Shown here: in pieces, positions 8,291-17,928 of the stretch
Position numbering within the stretch: position 1 is the stretch's first letter
Layout of the letters: each line of letters opens with the position of its first letter
Origin: Deltaproteobacteria bacterium
Lineage (GTDB): Bacteria > Desulfobacterota > Desulfomonilia > Desulfomonilales > Desulfomonilaceae
DNA length: 64,000 bases
Assembly: GCA_021777225.1 (NCBI GenBank)
Contig: JAJYDQ010000002.1
Coordinates: 1 to 64,000 of the forward strand
Direction of reading: 5' to 3'
Translations under genes and position numbers: made by a program
The notes under the pieces: model-generated
What the model was told of the DNA's origin: nothing
Database searches by the model: none
Seen by the model: only the letters and a program-made list of their open reading frames with translations

Positions 8291-10038
8291 ATATCCATTA
8301 ATGATTGGCCATTCTGTCCTACCTCATCTCCATCTAACCATAATAAAAAAAACAACCAAAGACTTCTAACAAGAATTGATCAGAATGGATTCCAGGCCCC
8401 TTCTCGTCGATGTGCCGGATAAAGCTGTGCCCCTCCAACTTTGCAGGTGAGTATAGAGGAAAGACATCCACCGCGTGCGTATGGAGAGACCCACTGACCA
8501 GGAATCAGTTGTTCCAAAATGGTTCCAGTTGGATGACCAAAATAGACCAGAGGGGGGGATCGGGAAATCTCATTTGTCAGATCCTATCCTCGATTACGCC
8601 GAAACCAGGGCAATTAATTGAACCGCAATTCATTCCCTTTTCGCGGTTTAGGAAAAAAGTGGCGGCCCTAAATGTCAACAGCAAGGGGATTTACGAATAA
8701 ACATATTACGAACATCTTGATGTTTCTGACGTGGGGAAATCTTGAAGCCAGTATACCCTCCAATCACGCCGCTTTCATCTCCCGGGCCCACAACATGCAG
8801 TTGCTCTTTTTAAATTCCCGTTTTGGTCCGCATGTTCCGGTCCAGGGCAAGCGCCGCGTCGCCAGACACTTCTTGCTTTTGCCCTATCCGTATTGCGGCG
8901 TCGATCCTTGGGTTACAGACTTGATCACGCCTCTTGCTCGGTCTCCGGCACGGTCCATGCTATCTTATGATCTGTATCGCATGTTCCTTGCCGGGCAACA
9001 GGCGTGCCCGCAGGGGCTTTAATCGTGTTTCCTCGTCCATCCCAAGCGGTCAAGACATCCTGTATCCCAATGGATGATTCTTGTTTGTCGTTGCGTCCCA
9101 GCTATCTGTTCGGTTCCAAGTGGGTGGTCTTACATAAAATGGCGTTTTCCGACCCTGCCGGGTTTCATTCCCCAAAAATGTGGCGAGCAGAATATGTTCT
9201 TTTGTCGGAAAGAGTCTCTGACATCTAACGATTTGGCCAAGATTTTAAAAGAGGCGCGAAAAATTATCGAGGAAATCCAAGACAAATGTCGCGAAAATGG
9301 CCACACAACGCCGTACATTAAATCATCGCGGTTAAAATCTAAGCCCAAATTTTACATTAAAAAAGAAAGGTCCGGATACGTCCGAAAATAAAAGCCCCTG
9401 TGCCTTTATGCCGTGCCTTTCGGCTATTGGGTGTGCAACCAGCGAGACGATCTCCCGGATTTACGCTAACCCTCAAACGGCAATGTATTGGAGTTCTTAC
9501 GTCTCCGCACAACGGGGCGTTAATACAATTGAATAATAACTCATTTTAATGGTGTGCCAATTCATTTGGATTAACAAAAAATTTCATAGCGGTGTCATTC
9601 TTATATTATCAATCATCTCTCATCAGGCGGAAACATTAGCTGGAGCAATATCACCCCAGATGCTATGGGGGTATAAGATAAAAGTTGTTGCCACCGCTAT
9701 AATCTCTTCTACTGTCAGTTGTCAGTTTTGGGTCTGACGGAAGTACCCAGGTCCAGGACCGATGCGGCAACCTTGCTGAAACAGAAGAAAGACACGGCGA
9801 CGATTCCACCGTCCAGGATGGCAACATAATCGGAACTGGACACATTCATTGAGCAAGCAGACTTCCATTGATTTCAAATATGGCGCTTGGTAATTATGGA
9901 CCAATTTATCGTTTGGCTTAAGGAAAGTGTTTAGCTAGAGAGTTAGTGTGAAATTTATAGAGCAAAATCCAAAGTCAGGAAGATGTTGTTAAATTTATCA
10001 TATTGACTAATTTGGTTAGGGGGATTATTTTCTGAACC
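8291..10038. other. 1.7-kb gene-poor stretch
   Basis: Short frames exist (for example 8672-9022 and 9074-9391 on the plus strand) but none has a ribosome binding site, a recognisable domain or a convincing composition. The tail of the latter (SNDLAKILKEARKIIEEIQ) looks helical and might be the end of a degraded gene. No transposase, integrase or RNA gene is seen. It is best read as decayed DNA between the truncated regulator and the toxin-antitoxin pair. Confidence 0.5.
10003..10031 (+). promoter_or_regulatory. Candidate promoter for mqsRA
   Basis: TTGACT (10003-10008) and TATTTT (10026-10031) are 17 bases apart and resemble sigma-70 -35 and -10 boxes. Transcription would start close to the mqsR ATG at 10039, giving a very short or absent leader. 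A GGTTAG/CTGAACC imperfect inverted repeat overlaps the same bases and could serve MqsA autoregulation. Confidence 0.3.
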
Positions 10039-10347
10039 ATGGAGAAACGCAAACCTCATTATAATCTAGAAGAGGTAAAAACAGTAGTTTCTGATCCAAA
10101 TAGCCATCCCTTCACAGCAAGCGCAAGGAGGGGAGGTATCGCTTTGGGTTTGACTCCACAAGAGATGCGACAGGTTGTTTTGGCGATTTCTCCATCAGGT
10201 TTTGTCAAATCAATGACGACAAAACTGGACAACAAGGTTTGGCAAGATGTGTATCATGGCTCAACTCCATCAGGCGATTCCGTATATATCAAAATCACTG
10301 GTTACACTGATGGTCGGCCTCCTGTTATTTCATTTAAGGAAAAATGA
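10039..10347 (+). CDS. mqsR: MqsR-family mRNA interferase toxin
   Basis: This 102-residue protein has the length and layout of MqsR: MEKRKPHYNLEEVK start, a central GLTPQEMRQVVLAI segment, a basic middle and a C-terminal YIKITGY strand. MqsR belongs to the RelE-like fold and cleaves mRNA (at GCU in E. coli). The gene is followed after 9 bases by the antitoxin, in the toxin-first order typical of this system. The pair is intact in an otherwise decayed area, consistent with a toxin-antitoxin unit that maintains itself. Confidence 0.88.
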   Translation: MEKRKPHYNLEEVKTVVSDPNSHPFTASARRGGIALGLTPQEMRQVVLAISPSGFVKSMTTKLDNKVWQDVYHGSTPSGDSVYIKITGYTDGRPPVISFKEK

Positions 10348-10356
10348 GGTGGAACT

Positions 10357-10821
10357 ATGCAATGTCCAGCATGCGGCTATCCAGAGATGGAACAAAAGAA
10401 CCAAGACGAGACGCTTTCTTACAGCGGTCAATCAATAACAGTTGAGAATCTAAAAGGTGAGTTTTGTCCGGCTTGCGGTGAAGGTGTATGGGATTCAGAA
10501 AGTAATCAACGTCTTGATGAAGCGCAGACAGCATTAATGAATACTGCTAGATCTGAGGTGAGCGCCAATATCCGACGTATTCGCAAGTCGTTGAAGCTTA
10601 CTCAATCAGAGTTGGCAAAGAACTTTGGCCTCGGACCGTTGGCCTTCTCTCGTTATGAAAGAGGGAAGACCCAGCCACCACTTTTGCTTGTCAAGGTTCT
10701 CTCATTGTTGGAGAAACACCCTGGCTTATTAGAGGAATTGCGAGAAATGAATGCGCCTGATGGGGGGGACGTGATAACCGGAACTGGCAATGCCACTCGT
10801 CGCAAAAGGGCGGCAGTCTAG
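10357..10821 (+). CDS. mqsA: MqsA-family antitoxin and autorepressor
   Basis: The N-terminal zinc-binding domain has CPAC at residues 3-6 and CPAC at 37-40, the same spacing as the four Zn ligands of E. coli MqsA. The C-terminal half is an XRE-type helix-turn-helix (IRRIRKSLKLTQSELAKNFG, then FSRYERGKTQP). The N-terminal half should bind the toxin and the C-terminal half the operator. At 154 residues it is about 20 longer than the E. coli protein because of a hydrophilic tail ending TRRKRAAV. A ribosome binding site (GAGGTGG) precedes the ATG. Confidence 0.92.
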   Translation: MQCPACGYPEMEQKNQDETLSYSGQSITVENLKGEFCPACGEGVWDSESNQRLDEAQTALMNTARSEVSANIRRIRKSLKLTQSELAKNFGLGPLAFSRYERGKTQPPLLLVKVLSLLEKHPGLLEELREMNAPDGGDVITGTGNATRRKRAAV

Positions 10822-10963
10822 AGCCAATGTCTCTATGTCTTTGGAGATGAACATAGAAAGAAACGTTTGAGCCCGCCGGAAGCCATAATATCCCTTCCCA
10901 TGATCATGAGAAAATCATGGAGCTGTCCCGTGATTGTTGCGGTACCGGCCATCGTGAGGCTCC

Positions 10964-12187
10964 TTACATCTCTGTCAGTTGTGACGCCCCATCCCCGTTG
11001 AAGCGTCTGGAGGCGGAACTCATAGCCAAGGCCACACTCAATGCCGCAGCCACGAAGGCAAGACAGCTACTTGCCAGAAAATATCCATGGTAGTTCCAAT
11101 GGGCCACCAGTGCGCCACCTAACATTGGGCCTAAGAAAAATCCCGCTTGAACGGCGAAGAGCATCAGGTTTGCGTTAAGGGAGCGGAAATTGGGCGCGGA
11201 GATCTGTAGCATCAGGCCGTTGATAGCGGGATAGCCCAAACCCATCCCTAGCCCAAAAAGAACACCCACGAACGGCACAGCCCAAAGCCCAGGGAGGTGA
11301 TCCAGCGTCAGGTGCCCCAGCCCAACGATAATGAAGCAAATTCCCACCAGCCACACTTTATTGATCACATCGAACATCCGGCCCCCCAAAAGCCGAATGA
11401 CGATCATTGATACCATCTGCACAGTAAAAAAGGCCCCTACATTGGCGAGACCCTGCTGTTGCGCAAATCCTTTGAATAGAAAAAACAGACTGCTCCAATT
11501 GGAAAAGTAGCTCATGTTCAACAAAAGCAGTAACGCCACCGGTAGTTGGAGCACGTTGGCCCGGATGTCGGCCCACGCGGGCAGATGTCCTTGTGGCGAA
11601 GATTTTGATGACTTTCCCTGCCTTCGACGAATCCGTAAAACGATAAATGCCGCTGGAACCAGTGACACTGTGGCTGCCGCATAGCCATAGGGCGGCGAAG
11701 GGATGAAAGGGGCTAGCGCATCCATGATCGTGGGTACTCCCGCATAGCCCAGCAAAATAGCCACTGAGTAAAGTCCAAAAGCCTGGCCGCTTTTCTCAAG
11801 AGGGATGACCGACACGAATAGGGCCATTACTCCACCACTCGTGCAGAACTGACCAGCGCCGTTGATTATGCGCAACACTATCAGCCCGTAGAACGAATGA
11901 ACGAAAAGATAGCCTATGCCGCAGACTATCATCAGCATCATACCCAGCAGCATAACGCGGGGAGCGTTTGTGATCTTCAGGAATGGACTTCCCAACAGAT
12001 AAAGAACCATAGCGGTGAGCGAATAAGCGCCGATCACCAATCCGCACAACCCGGTGGGAATCCCCAAAGTTTGCAGATAGTTGAAGAGGTTGTAGAAGAC
12101 GCTAACGTTGCAGACGGCCAGGAATGCGACCATGCACAACCCGAAAAACTCGAACGTGAATAGCTTGTGAGATTCAGTCACAAACAT
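10964..12187 (-). CDS. MFS transporter (copy 1)
   Basis: This 407-residue integral membrane protein has about 12 hydrophobic segments and the overall pattern of the major facilitator superfamily (CynX/YbfB-like proton-coupled transport). A Gly-rich first repeat contains VIGAYSLTAMVLYLLGSPFL, a basic loop (RIRRRQGKSSKSS) separates the halves, and the second half has GRMFDVI. The substrate cannot be told. A very similar copy lies at 21455-22678 in the same orientation, and the stump of a third at about 3425. The AAGGGG before ATG is close to the start, so the start is only moderately certain. Confidence 0.88.
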   Translation of the reverse strand: MFVTESHKLFTFEFFGLCMVAFLAVCNVSVFYNLFNYLQTLGIPTGLCGLVIGAYSLTAMVLYLLGSPFLKITNAPRVMLLGMMLMIVCGIGYLFVHSFYGLIVLRIINGAGQFCTSGGVMALFVSVIPLEKSGQAFGLYSVAILLGYAGVPTIMDALAPFIPSPPYGYAAATVSLVPAAFIVLRIRRRQGKSSKSSPQGHLPAWADIRANVLQLPVALLLLLNMSYFSNWSSLFFLFKGFAQQQGLANVGAFFTVQMVSMIVIRLLGGRMFDVINKVWLVGICFIIVGLGHLTLDHLPGLWAVPFVGVLFGLGMGLGYPAINGLMLQISAPNFRSLNANLMLFAVQAGFFLGPMLGGALVAHWNYHGYFLASSCLAFVAAALSVALAMSSASRRFNGDGASQLTEM

Positions 12188-12270
12188 CCCCTTTGGAGAA
12201 TTCCTTACGAGCTACCACCTAATCTCAAGTTACAATCGGGCTGGTCCTCAGGTCGTGGAAGGGGTTATGT

Positions 12271-12293
12271 GTGGACGCCGACGAAACGTCCAC
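12271..12293. other. Perfect 7-bp inverted repeat
   Basis: GTGGACG and CGTCCAC are separated by 9 bases. It lies upstream of the MFS gene (minus strand) and downstream of the small membrane protein gene. It could be a terminator stem of the latter without a T-run, or an operator. Confidence 0.25.
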
Positions 12294-12415
12294 CTGATAC
12301 CCCCGAAGACGAACTCGCAGTCATGGCGCCTTTTGTTTGATATGGCCAGAAAAGGTCAGATCGTTGTAGGCCGCCCCAAATTGGGAAGATCCTGGAACAA
12401 CGAGTCGTACATAGA

Positions 12416-12688
12416 TCATGACGAACCATGTACGCATCTACCACCCCTTTTACGGCAGGCGCTTGCAGGCATCTGAACGATTTTTTTACCGGGTATCTTA
12501 CAATAACAAAGAGGTGACTGCTGAGTTACCAAGAGACTGTCTTGCCGTTGAGCCAATTGGTTTCCGAACCCTTCTCCAATGACAAAGATTCCGGCAATCC
12601 CGATCAAGGCGATGTATATCGGCAGATTTTTGAACCAGTTTAACCCGGATTCGTTAACAACCATAGCCTTGAATTGCTTGTTACTCAT
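12416..12688 (-). CDS. Small membrane protein with Cys-containing tail
   Basis: A strong ribosome binding site (AGGAGG) lies on the minus strand just before a first ATG (12697) and 8-9 bases before a second ATG (12688); the second has the better spacing and gives 90 residues. The protein has one clear membrane segment (about residues 24-40, with PIYIALIGIAGIFVIGEGF), then a polar part with LCYCKIPGKK and a Cys/Arg-rich end. I do not recognise the family. It is upstream of the MFS gene and downstream of the flavoprotein gene, all on the minus strand. Confidence 0.6.
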   Translation of the reverse strand: MSNKQFKAMVVNESGLNWFKNLPIYIALIGIAGIFVIGEGFGNQLAQRQDSLLVTQQSPLCYCKIPGKKIVQMPASACRKRGGRCVHGSS

Positions 12689-12851
12689 GTTGGTCATCCC
12701 TCCTGTAGAATCCGATTCCCGCTTAGTTTGAGGTTTTAACTCAACGTCCTACGTTTCCCATTTAATTGAATACTGCGCAATCAGTCTCTGATGGAGCCGA
12801 CTTGAACACAATTTGCCCAAAAATGGCACGGAGCGTGGATATGTCACGGAT

Positions 12852-14447
12852 TTATTCTCCTTGGATCTGAGGCTGAAAATCCCACACATCCTTTTCGTTT
12901 ATCACACGGACCTGGAGATGCCCCATCCACTTTTCATCATTTTGTTGCGGAAAATCTTCTCGAAAGTGAGCGCCCCGACTTTCCTTTCTTTTCAAAGCTC
13001 CCTGCAGGATTAAACCGGCAATTCTCGTTGCGGAAAGGAGTTCAATTGTGTCAACACGGCCTTGACGAGAACATTCAGTAGGAATATTGGCAGCGATTTG
13101 GCGTATTTCGTTTACGGTATCCAATGCTCGAATCAGACCATTTTCGTTTCTGATGACTCCCGCCTCTTCCCACATAGTCTTTCGGAGTCTTGTTTGAAGA
13201 TCCTCTATGGACAATTTTGAAATCCCCATTCCCGTATCCGGACGCTCGTACATTCGTTCGAAGAGAATCTTTTCATGAGAATCGCTAATTCCTTTTGCCC
13301 AATGTGCGGCGGAAACACCTGCGAGCGCGCCGAAAACCATGGTCTCGGTCAAAGCGTTCCCTCCCATGCGATTTGCTCCATGAAGCCCCCCTGTTACCTC
13401 TCCCGCCGCAAAAAGACCCGGGACTGAAGTGGCGCAGTCACTGTTGATTTTTACTCCTCCCATAAAGTGGTGACATGCAGGAGCCACTTGCACGGGGTGG
13501 TCTTTCGCCCCATACTGGTTTCCCAAAATGTGCTCCACTGAAGCGGAGAATGGGTCACGTCTCCATTGCTGATCTGGAACGTTGCTAAGATCCAGTCTCA
13601 CCCTCTGTCCATTGCGGTAAATTTCGGTAAAAATGGCCTGAGACAGTAGGTCTCTGGCCCTTTCCCCCGCAGGACGCTCCTGAATTCCATACTTGGCAAG
13701 GATGTCCTCGTCTAGGTCATTGACCAGTCGTCCTCTGTCAGCGAGTTTTGGGGGGATTACAAGAGGCGGCGTTCCTGGCCCGCATAGACACAAGGGGTAG
13801 AACTGCACGAATTCCATGTCCTGGAGTGTTGCCCCAGCCTCAAGCGCCAATCGTTGGCCGTCGCCCAACATTCGTTTCGGATTGTCGTGACGAAGATACA
13901 GCGCTGATGCCCCACCAGTAGCCAAAATAATCGCTTTACCCGAAAGCGCTTGCCATTGGCCGGAAGGTTGATCCAAAACCTTCACCACACCAGCGCCGCC
14001 TTCCATCACGAGATCAGTTACCATGAACTTACTTGAAAATTCAGTTCCTAATTCTCGATTTCTGTTTATTAGACATCTAATAATTTCTTCACCCTGGACC
14101 GGAGGATGTCCCTTGGCGAACAGGTAACCATTCCTGAATTCGGCTTTTATACCCCACCTACGTAATTCACTCAGCCTCTGGGGAGCTTCATTTACAAGGA
14201 TTTCCACCAGTTCTAGTTGATTGATACCGCGACCAGCGAGGAGCGTACGTTCTAGATGCGCTTTGATCGTGTCGGCATTTAAACCGCCGGCCATTACACC
14301 GGCGCTGAGCCAAGAGCAGGTCGACTTCCCCACAGGACCCTTGGACACCACGCAAACTTTTAGCCCCGTTTCGCGAGCGGATATAGCTGCTCGCAAACCT
14401 GCCGCTCCGCTACCTAAAACCAAAACGTCGTAGGAAAATAGCATCAT
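12852..14447 (-). CDS. FAD-dependent fumarate reductase/succinate dehydrogenase-type flavoprotein
   Basis: The N-terminus has the Rossmann dinucleotide motif VLGSGAAGLRAA and the flavoprotein family landmarks follow: ILATGGAS, GDGQRLALEAGA with DMEFVQFYP, HHFMGGVKI, GLFAAGEVTGGLHGANRMGGNAL and a C-terminal capping region. This places it with the SdhA/FrdA/NadB family. At 531 residues it matches NadB or the stand-alone reductase length better than SdhA. No iron-sulfur or membrane-anchor subunit is adjacent, so it may use another electron partner. NadB (L-aspartate oxidase) is an alternative, but the residues deciding substrate cannot be fixed by eye. The frame has ATGATG at its start, weak ribosome site. 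Confidence 0.85.
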   Translation of the reverse strand: MMLFSYDVLVLGSGAAGLRAAISARETGLKVCVVSKGPVGKSTCSWLSAGVMAGGLNADTIKAHLERTLLAGRGINQLELVEILVNEAPQRLSELRRWGIKAEFRNGYLFAKGHPPVQGEEIIRCLINRNRELGTEFSSKFMVTDLVMEGGAGVVKVLDQPSGQWQALSGKAIILATGGASALYLRHDNPKRMLGDGQRLALEAGATLQDMEFVQFYPLCLCGPGTPPLVIPPKLADRGRLVNDLDEDILAKYGIQERPAGERARDLLSQAIFTEIYRNGQRVRLDLSNVPDQQWRRDPFSASVEHILGNQYGAKDHPVQVAPACHHFMGGVKINSDCATSVPGLFAAGEVTGGLHGANRMGGNALTETMVFGALAGVSAAHWAKGISDSHEKILFERMYERPDTGMGISKLSIEDLQTRLRKTMWEEAGVIRNENGLIRALDTVNEIRQIAANIPTECSRQGRVDTIELLSATRIAGLILQGALKRKESRGAHFREDFPQQNDEKWMGHLQVRVINEKDVWDFQPQIQGE

Positions 14448-14779
14448 ATACGTTCTACTCTTTAAGAGATTCTCAAAACAAAGTTGTTGGTTTCCAATTA
14501 TGATCCCTCACGTAAGGGAGGTTAAACCGGTTAGGAGATCAATTCAATTAAATTGTGAAGTAACACTAAGTATTAAAATTGACTCAGCGGCCCGAGTGAA
14601 CAGACATAGACCGAGGCGGCCGACACACCTTGAATACCTTAACTGATAAGTTCGGGACACAAAGAAACCGAAATATGATATCTATTTGAGACCCCTGATA
14701 ACGACCAGTTAGGGTGGGCGGTTTGCAAATTTAGTTCAGAATCCCCTGTTATCCGGCGCTGTCAACCCAGGAAAATGAA
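14448..14779. other. Divergent intergenic region
   Basis: These 332 bases separate the flavoprotein gene (leftward) from the addBA operon (rightward) and must hold both promoters. I see no gene, RNA or convincing repeat in it; the 14480-14590 part is A+T-rich. Confidence 0.5.
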
Positions 14780-17700
14780 ATGCCTACACGAGACATGAAT
14801 CTGCTCAACAACCAACTGGCAAGGATTTGTAACGATTACAGGATCATAACGAAATGGCTGATAGCCCCTTCCATGAGGATTGGTTTTCAGTGGCTTGACA
14901 ATGTAACTCTTGCCGGACAGCCTGTATTGAACATTAGAGTAAAGACCCTGCAACGTACAGCGCTTGACCTCTCCATATCTGAACTTGATCGCACAGGAAA
15001 AACGTATCTCGGTCGACTTGGCGCAGAACTGCTTGTTTCATCAATTTTCATGAAGCTCAAGGAGGGGGTGGGGCAGGGATACTTCACGGCGCTGCAGCCG
15101 AGTCCGGGCCTTATTCAGGCTTTTGTGTCAACCATTAACGATATGCGCCTCGCCGGAATTACTGCGTCGGATCTGCGTCCAGACGCTTTCGAGGTAACAG
15201 AAAAAGGGCTGGAAACACAGAAAATACTCGCCGAATACGAGAGAGAACTCGAAAAGCAGGGGATTGCAGATTTCGCTGATATTCTCAGGGTGGCGTCTGA
15301 CAGGCTGGCAAAGGTCCCGGACATTATACCGAAAGACACTGTGATCATAATACCTGAGACCGTCAATGATTCTGCCACTAGTCTCGAAAAAGTTTTCCTG
15401 AAAGCTTTTCCTGAGAATAACGTGAAAATTGTCAGCGAAGACAGATCAGGAACAATCCCGGAAGACGAGCGAACTGATCTGGACTTGTTAAGAGCAATTC
15501 TGGCGCCGGCGGACTGTCCTTTACCAAAAGACGATAATACTGCGTTCATTTACAGGGCCATAGGAGAAGTTAACGAAGTTCGGGAAATTTTCCGTAGGTG
15601 CACAGAAAGGACCATCCCGTTCGACGAAGTCGAAATTCTGCACACTGACGGAGTTACTTACGTCCCGTTGATCTATGAACTTGCGTGGAGCCTGAAATCT
15701 GATGACGTTGAGGGTATTCCTGTGACCTTTGCGGAGGGGATCCCAGTAAGTTACAGCAGACCGGGCAGAGCGTTTCGTTCCTGGATTTCATGGATTCTAA
15801 ACGATTACGAGCAATGGACTCTTGTTAGAATGATACAGGACGGGATAATCAGAATAGACGGGGAGGACGAAGATGGTTTCAGCTATTCTCTACTTGCCGC
15901 AACGCTCAGAAGTTTACCCATTGGAGCTGGAGCCGAGCGATACCTGAAGGTTATCGATGACCAGATACAGGCCCTGGAACAACCTCTCCCGGAGAATGAA
16001 TCAGATGAAGAGACCCTTGCCGAATGGACAACTGACAGACATGCCAAAAGAATAGATCTCCTTCGCAAAGTTCGCAGTGTCGCTGAAAAGCTCATCAACA
16101 GAGGGCTAACTAAAAGCTCAACTGTCGGGGAAATCCTTGAAACAGCCCACTGGTTTCTCGAAAACTGTTGTAGACGCGTAAATGAGCTGGACGAGTACAG
16201 CAAGGGACGCTTGCAGGCTGAAATCAGGGACTTGATGTCATGTTTCGACCGGGACATTCAATATGCCGGATTCGACACATGGGAATGGCTTTCTTCACTC
16301 CCGGGAATCTTGACTGTGGCTGGAATGGGGCCACGACCCGGCTGCGTTTACGTCGCCACGATCTGGGATGGTGGCCATTCCGGACGCAAGAACACATTTA
16401 TACTGGGCCTCGACGATTCCCGGTTCCAGGGAGGAGCGATGCAGGACCCGCTGCTCCTTGATGGAGAACGGGGCACAATTTCTCCAAAACTTCCTACGTC
16501 CTTTGGTCGCGCGAACAGGAAACTGGAGGATTTTGCCAGACTGCTTTCACGTATTCGTGGAAACATAACTCTCTCATATTGCTGTCGAAGCCTGGATGAT
16601 GACAGGGAAATGTTTCCGAGTTCAGTATTGATGTCCGCTTACAGGATCCTTTCCGGTAACCACGACGGGGACCAGAAATCTTTCCTTAACTGGGTTGCGG
16701 GTCCTGTATCGTTTGCCGCTCAAAACCCTGAGCAATGCGCCTGCGCATCGGACTGGTGGCTCTGGAAAACCTGCGGTGACAGGGAAATCATCGATTCAGA
16801 ACAACTGGTCGCCGGTTGTTTCCCGCATTTGGGGCAGGGAATGGTGGCGCGTTCCCATAGGCAGAGTGGCTTGTTCACGGAATATGATGGCTGGGTCCCA
16901 CAAGCAGGTATTGATCTTGACCCAACCTCGCCCAACGGGCCGATACTCTCATCGAGTCGATTGGAAAAATTGGGATCATGCCCGCTGGAATATTTTTTCC
17001 GGTACGTGCTCGAAGTGAAAACGCCCGAAGAATACAAAATCGATCCATCGGTATGGTTGGATCATTCACAGAAAGGGACTCTCCTTCACTCAGTATTTCG
17101 GGAATTTATGGTGACCCTGAAAAAGGACAACCTTCTTCCCGATGTGGACCGTGACTCCAAACTAATGTCCGACATACTTAACCGGCAGATAGAAATTTAC
17201 AGGAACATGATTCCTCCACCTGGCGAAGAATTGTTCAACGCGACTGTCCGGGAGTTTCGTAAGACCACACTAATCTTCCTTCAAGAAGAAGCGCTATCTT
17301 GTAAATCGAGTGTCCCTTTCTACTTTGAAGCCGCCATTGGCTTGCCTCAGGATGGAGATCCGACTCCTCTTGACACTCTCGATCCGGTTTCGATCAACTT
17401 GCCGAACGGCAAGTCCATAAGGACTAAAGGCCGAATAGATCGTATCGACCGGCTATCAAACTCCAATAAAAATGATTTTTCAGTATGGGATTACAAGACC
17501 GGTTCAACGAAGGGACATGATAGGAGTAGGCCTTTTAGCGAAGGCCGGAAGATTCAGAGCGTCCTTTACATGGCCTTAGCGGAAAAACTTCTCAAAGAAA
17601 AATTATCAGCCAATTGTTCTGTGGCCAGTTTCGGTTATTTTTTCCCCGGTGTTCGCGAGCATGGCGAACACATCTGCTGGGGTTCCAATCAGTTAAACGC

Positions 17701-17899
17701 AGGAAAGGAAGTCATTGCAGTGCTTGTGGATATGCTTCGGTCTGGATGCTTTCCGTTTACAACCGACAAAGAAGACGCGAAATGGTCGGATTACAGGATT
17801 GTCTTTGGCGCCATTGAGGAGGAGGCCCGGGCCACCAAGCTTAAAATGGAAAACATCTCCAACAAAAACATGGAGCCATTCAGAAAACTGCGTTCATGA
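14780..17899 (+). CDS. addB: AddB-type subunit of the AddAB recombination helicase-nuclease
   Basis: The 1039-residue protein has an inactive UvrD-like N-terminal body and a C-terminal PD-(D/E)XK nuclease domain: SSRLEKLGSCPLEYFFRY near 723-740, GTLLHSVFREF, then GRIDRIDR near 884 and WDYKTGS near 904. The Asp and the DYK Lys are the catalytic positions. There is no Walker A, as expected of AddB/RexB. The canonical four-Cys iron-sulfur cluster is not obvious: one Cys lies in the GSCPLEYF motif, but the C-terminal Cys triplet is missing. AddAB processes double-strand breaks for RecA. The addA gene follows after 29 bases. Confidence 0.85.
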   Translation: MPTRDMNLLNNQLARICNDYRIITKWLIAPSMRIGFQWLDNVTLAGQPVLNIRVKTLQRTALDLSISELDRTGKTYLGRLGAELLVSSIFMKLKEGVGQGYFTALQPSPGLIQAFVSTINDMRLAGITASDLRPDAFEVTEKGLETQKILAEYERELEKQGIADFADILRVASDRLAKVPDIIPKDTVIIIPETVNDSATSLEKVFLKAFPENNVKIVSEDRSGTIPEDERTDLDLLRAILAPADCPLPKDDNTAFIYRAIGEVNEVREIFRRCTERTIPFDEVEILHTDGVTYVPLIYELAWSLKSDDVEGIPVTFAEGIPVSYSRPGRAFRSWISWILNDYEQWTLVRMIQDGIIRIDGEDEDGFSYSLLAATLRSLPIGAGAERYLKVIDDQIQALEQPLPENESDEETLAEWTTDRHAKRIDLLRKVRSVAEKLINRGLTKSSTVGEILETAHWFLENCCRRVNELDEYSKGRLQAEIRDLMSCFDRDIQYAGFDTWEWLSSLPGILTVAGMGPRPGCVYVATIWDGGHSGRKNTFILGLDDSRFQGGAMQDPLLLDGERGTISPKLPTSFGRANRKLEDFARLLSRIRGNITLSYCCRSLDDDREMFPSSVLMSAYRILSGNHDGDQKSFLNWVAGPVSFAAQNPEQCACASDWWLWKTCGDREIIDSEQLVAGCFPHLGQGMVARSHRQSGLFTEYDGWVPQAGIDLDPTSPNGPILSSSRLEKLGSCPLEYFFRYVLEVKTPEEYKIDPSVWLDHSQKGTLLHSVFREFMVTLKKDNLLPDVDRDSKLMSDILNRQIEIYRNMIPPPGEELFNATVREFRKTTLIFLQEEALSCKSSVPFYFEAAIGLPQDGDPTPLDTLDPVSINLPNGKSIRTKGRIDRIDRLSNSNKNDFSVWDYKTGSTKGHDRSRPFSEGRKIQSVLYMALAEKLLKEKLSANCSVASFGYFFPGVREHGEHICWGSNQLNAGKEVIAVLVDMLRSGCFPFTTDKEDAKWSDYRIVFGAIEEEARATKLKMENISNKNMEPFRKLRS

Positions 17900-17928
17900 T
17901 CATCCTCAATATCCATTAAGGAAAGAAA

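Noticed and set aside
8410-9391. Several short plus-strand frames (60-116 codons)
   Set aside because: No ribosome sites, no recognisable domain, overlapping frames and odd composition; likely chance frames in decayed DNA.
3000-12000. Insertion sequence or integrase gene
   Set aside because: The relics suggested mobile DNA, but no transposase, integrase motif or paired terminal inverted repeats could be found on either strand.
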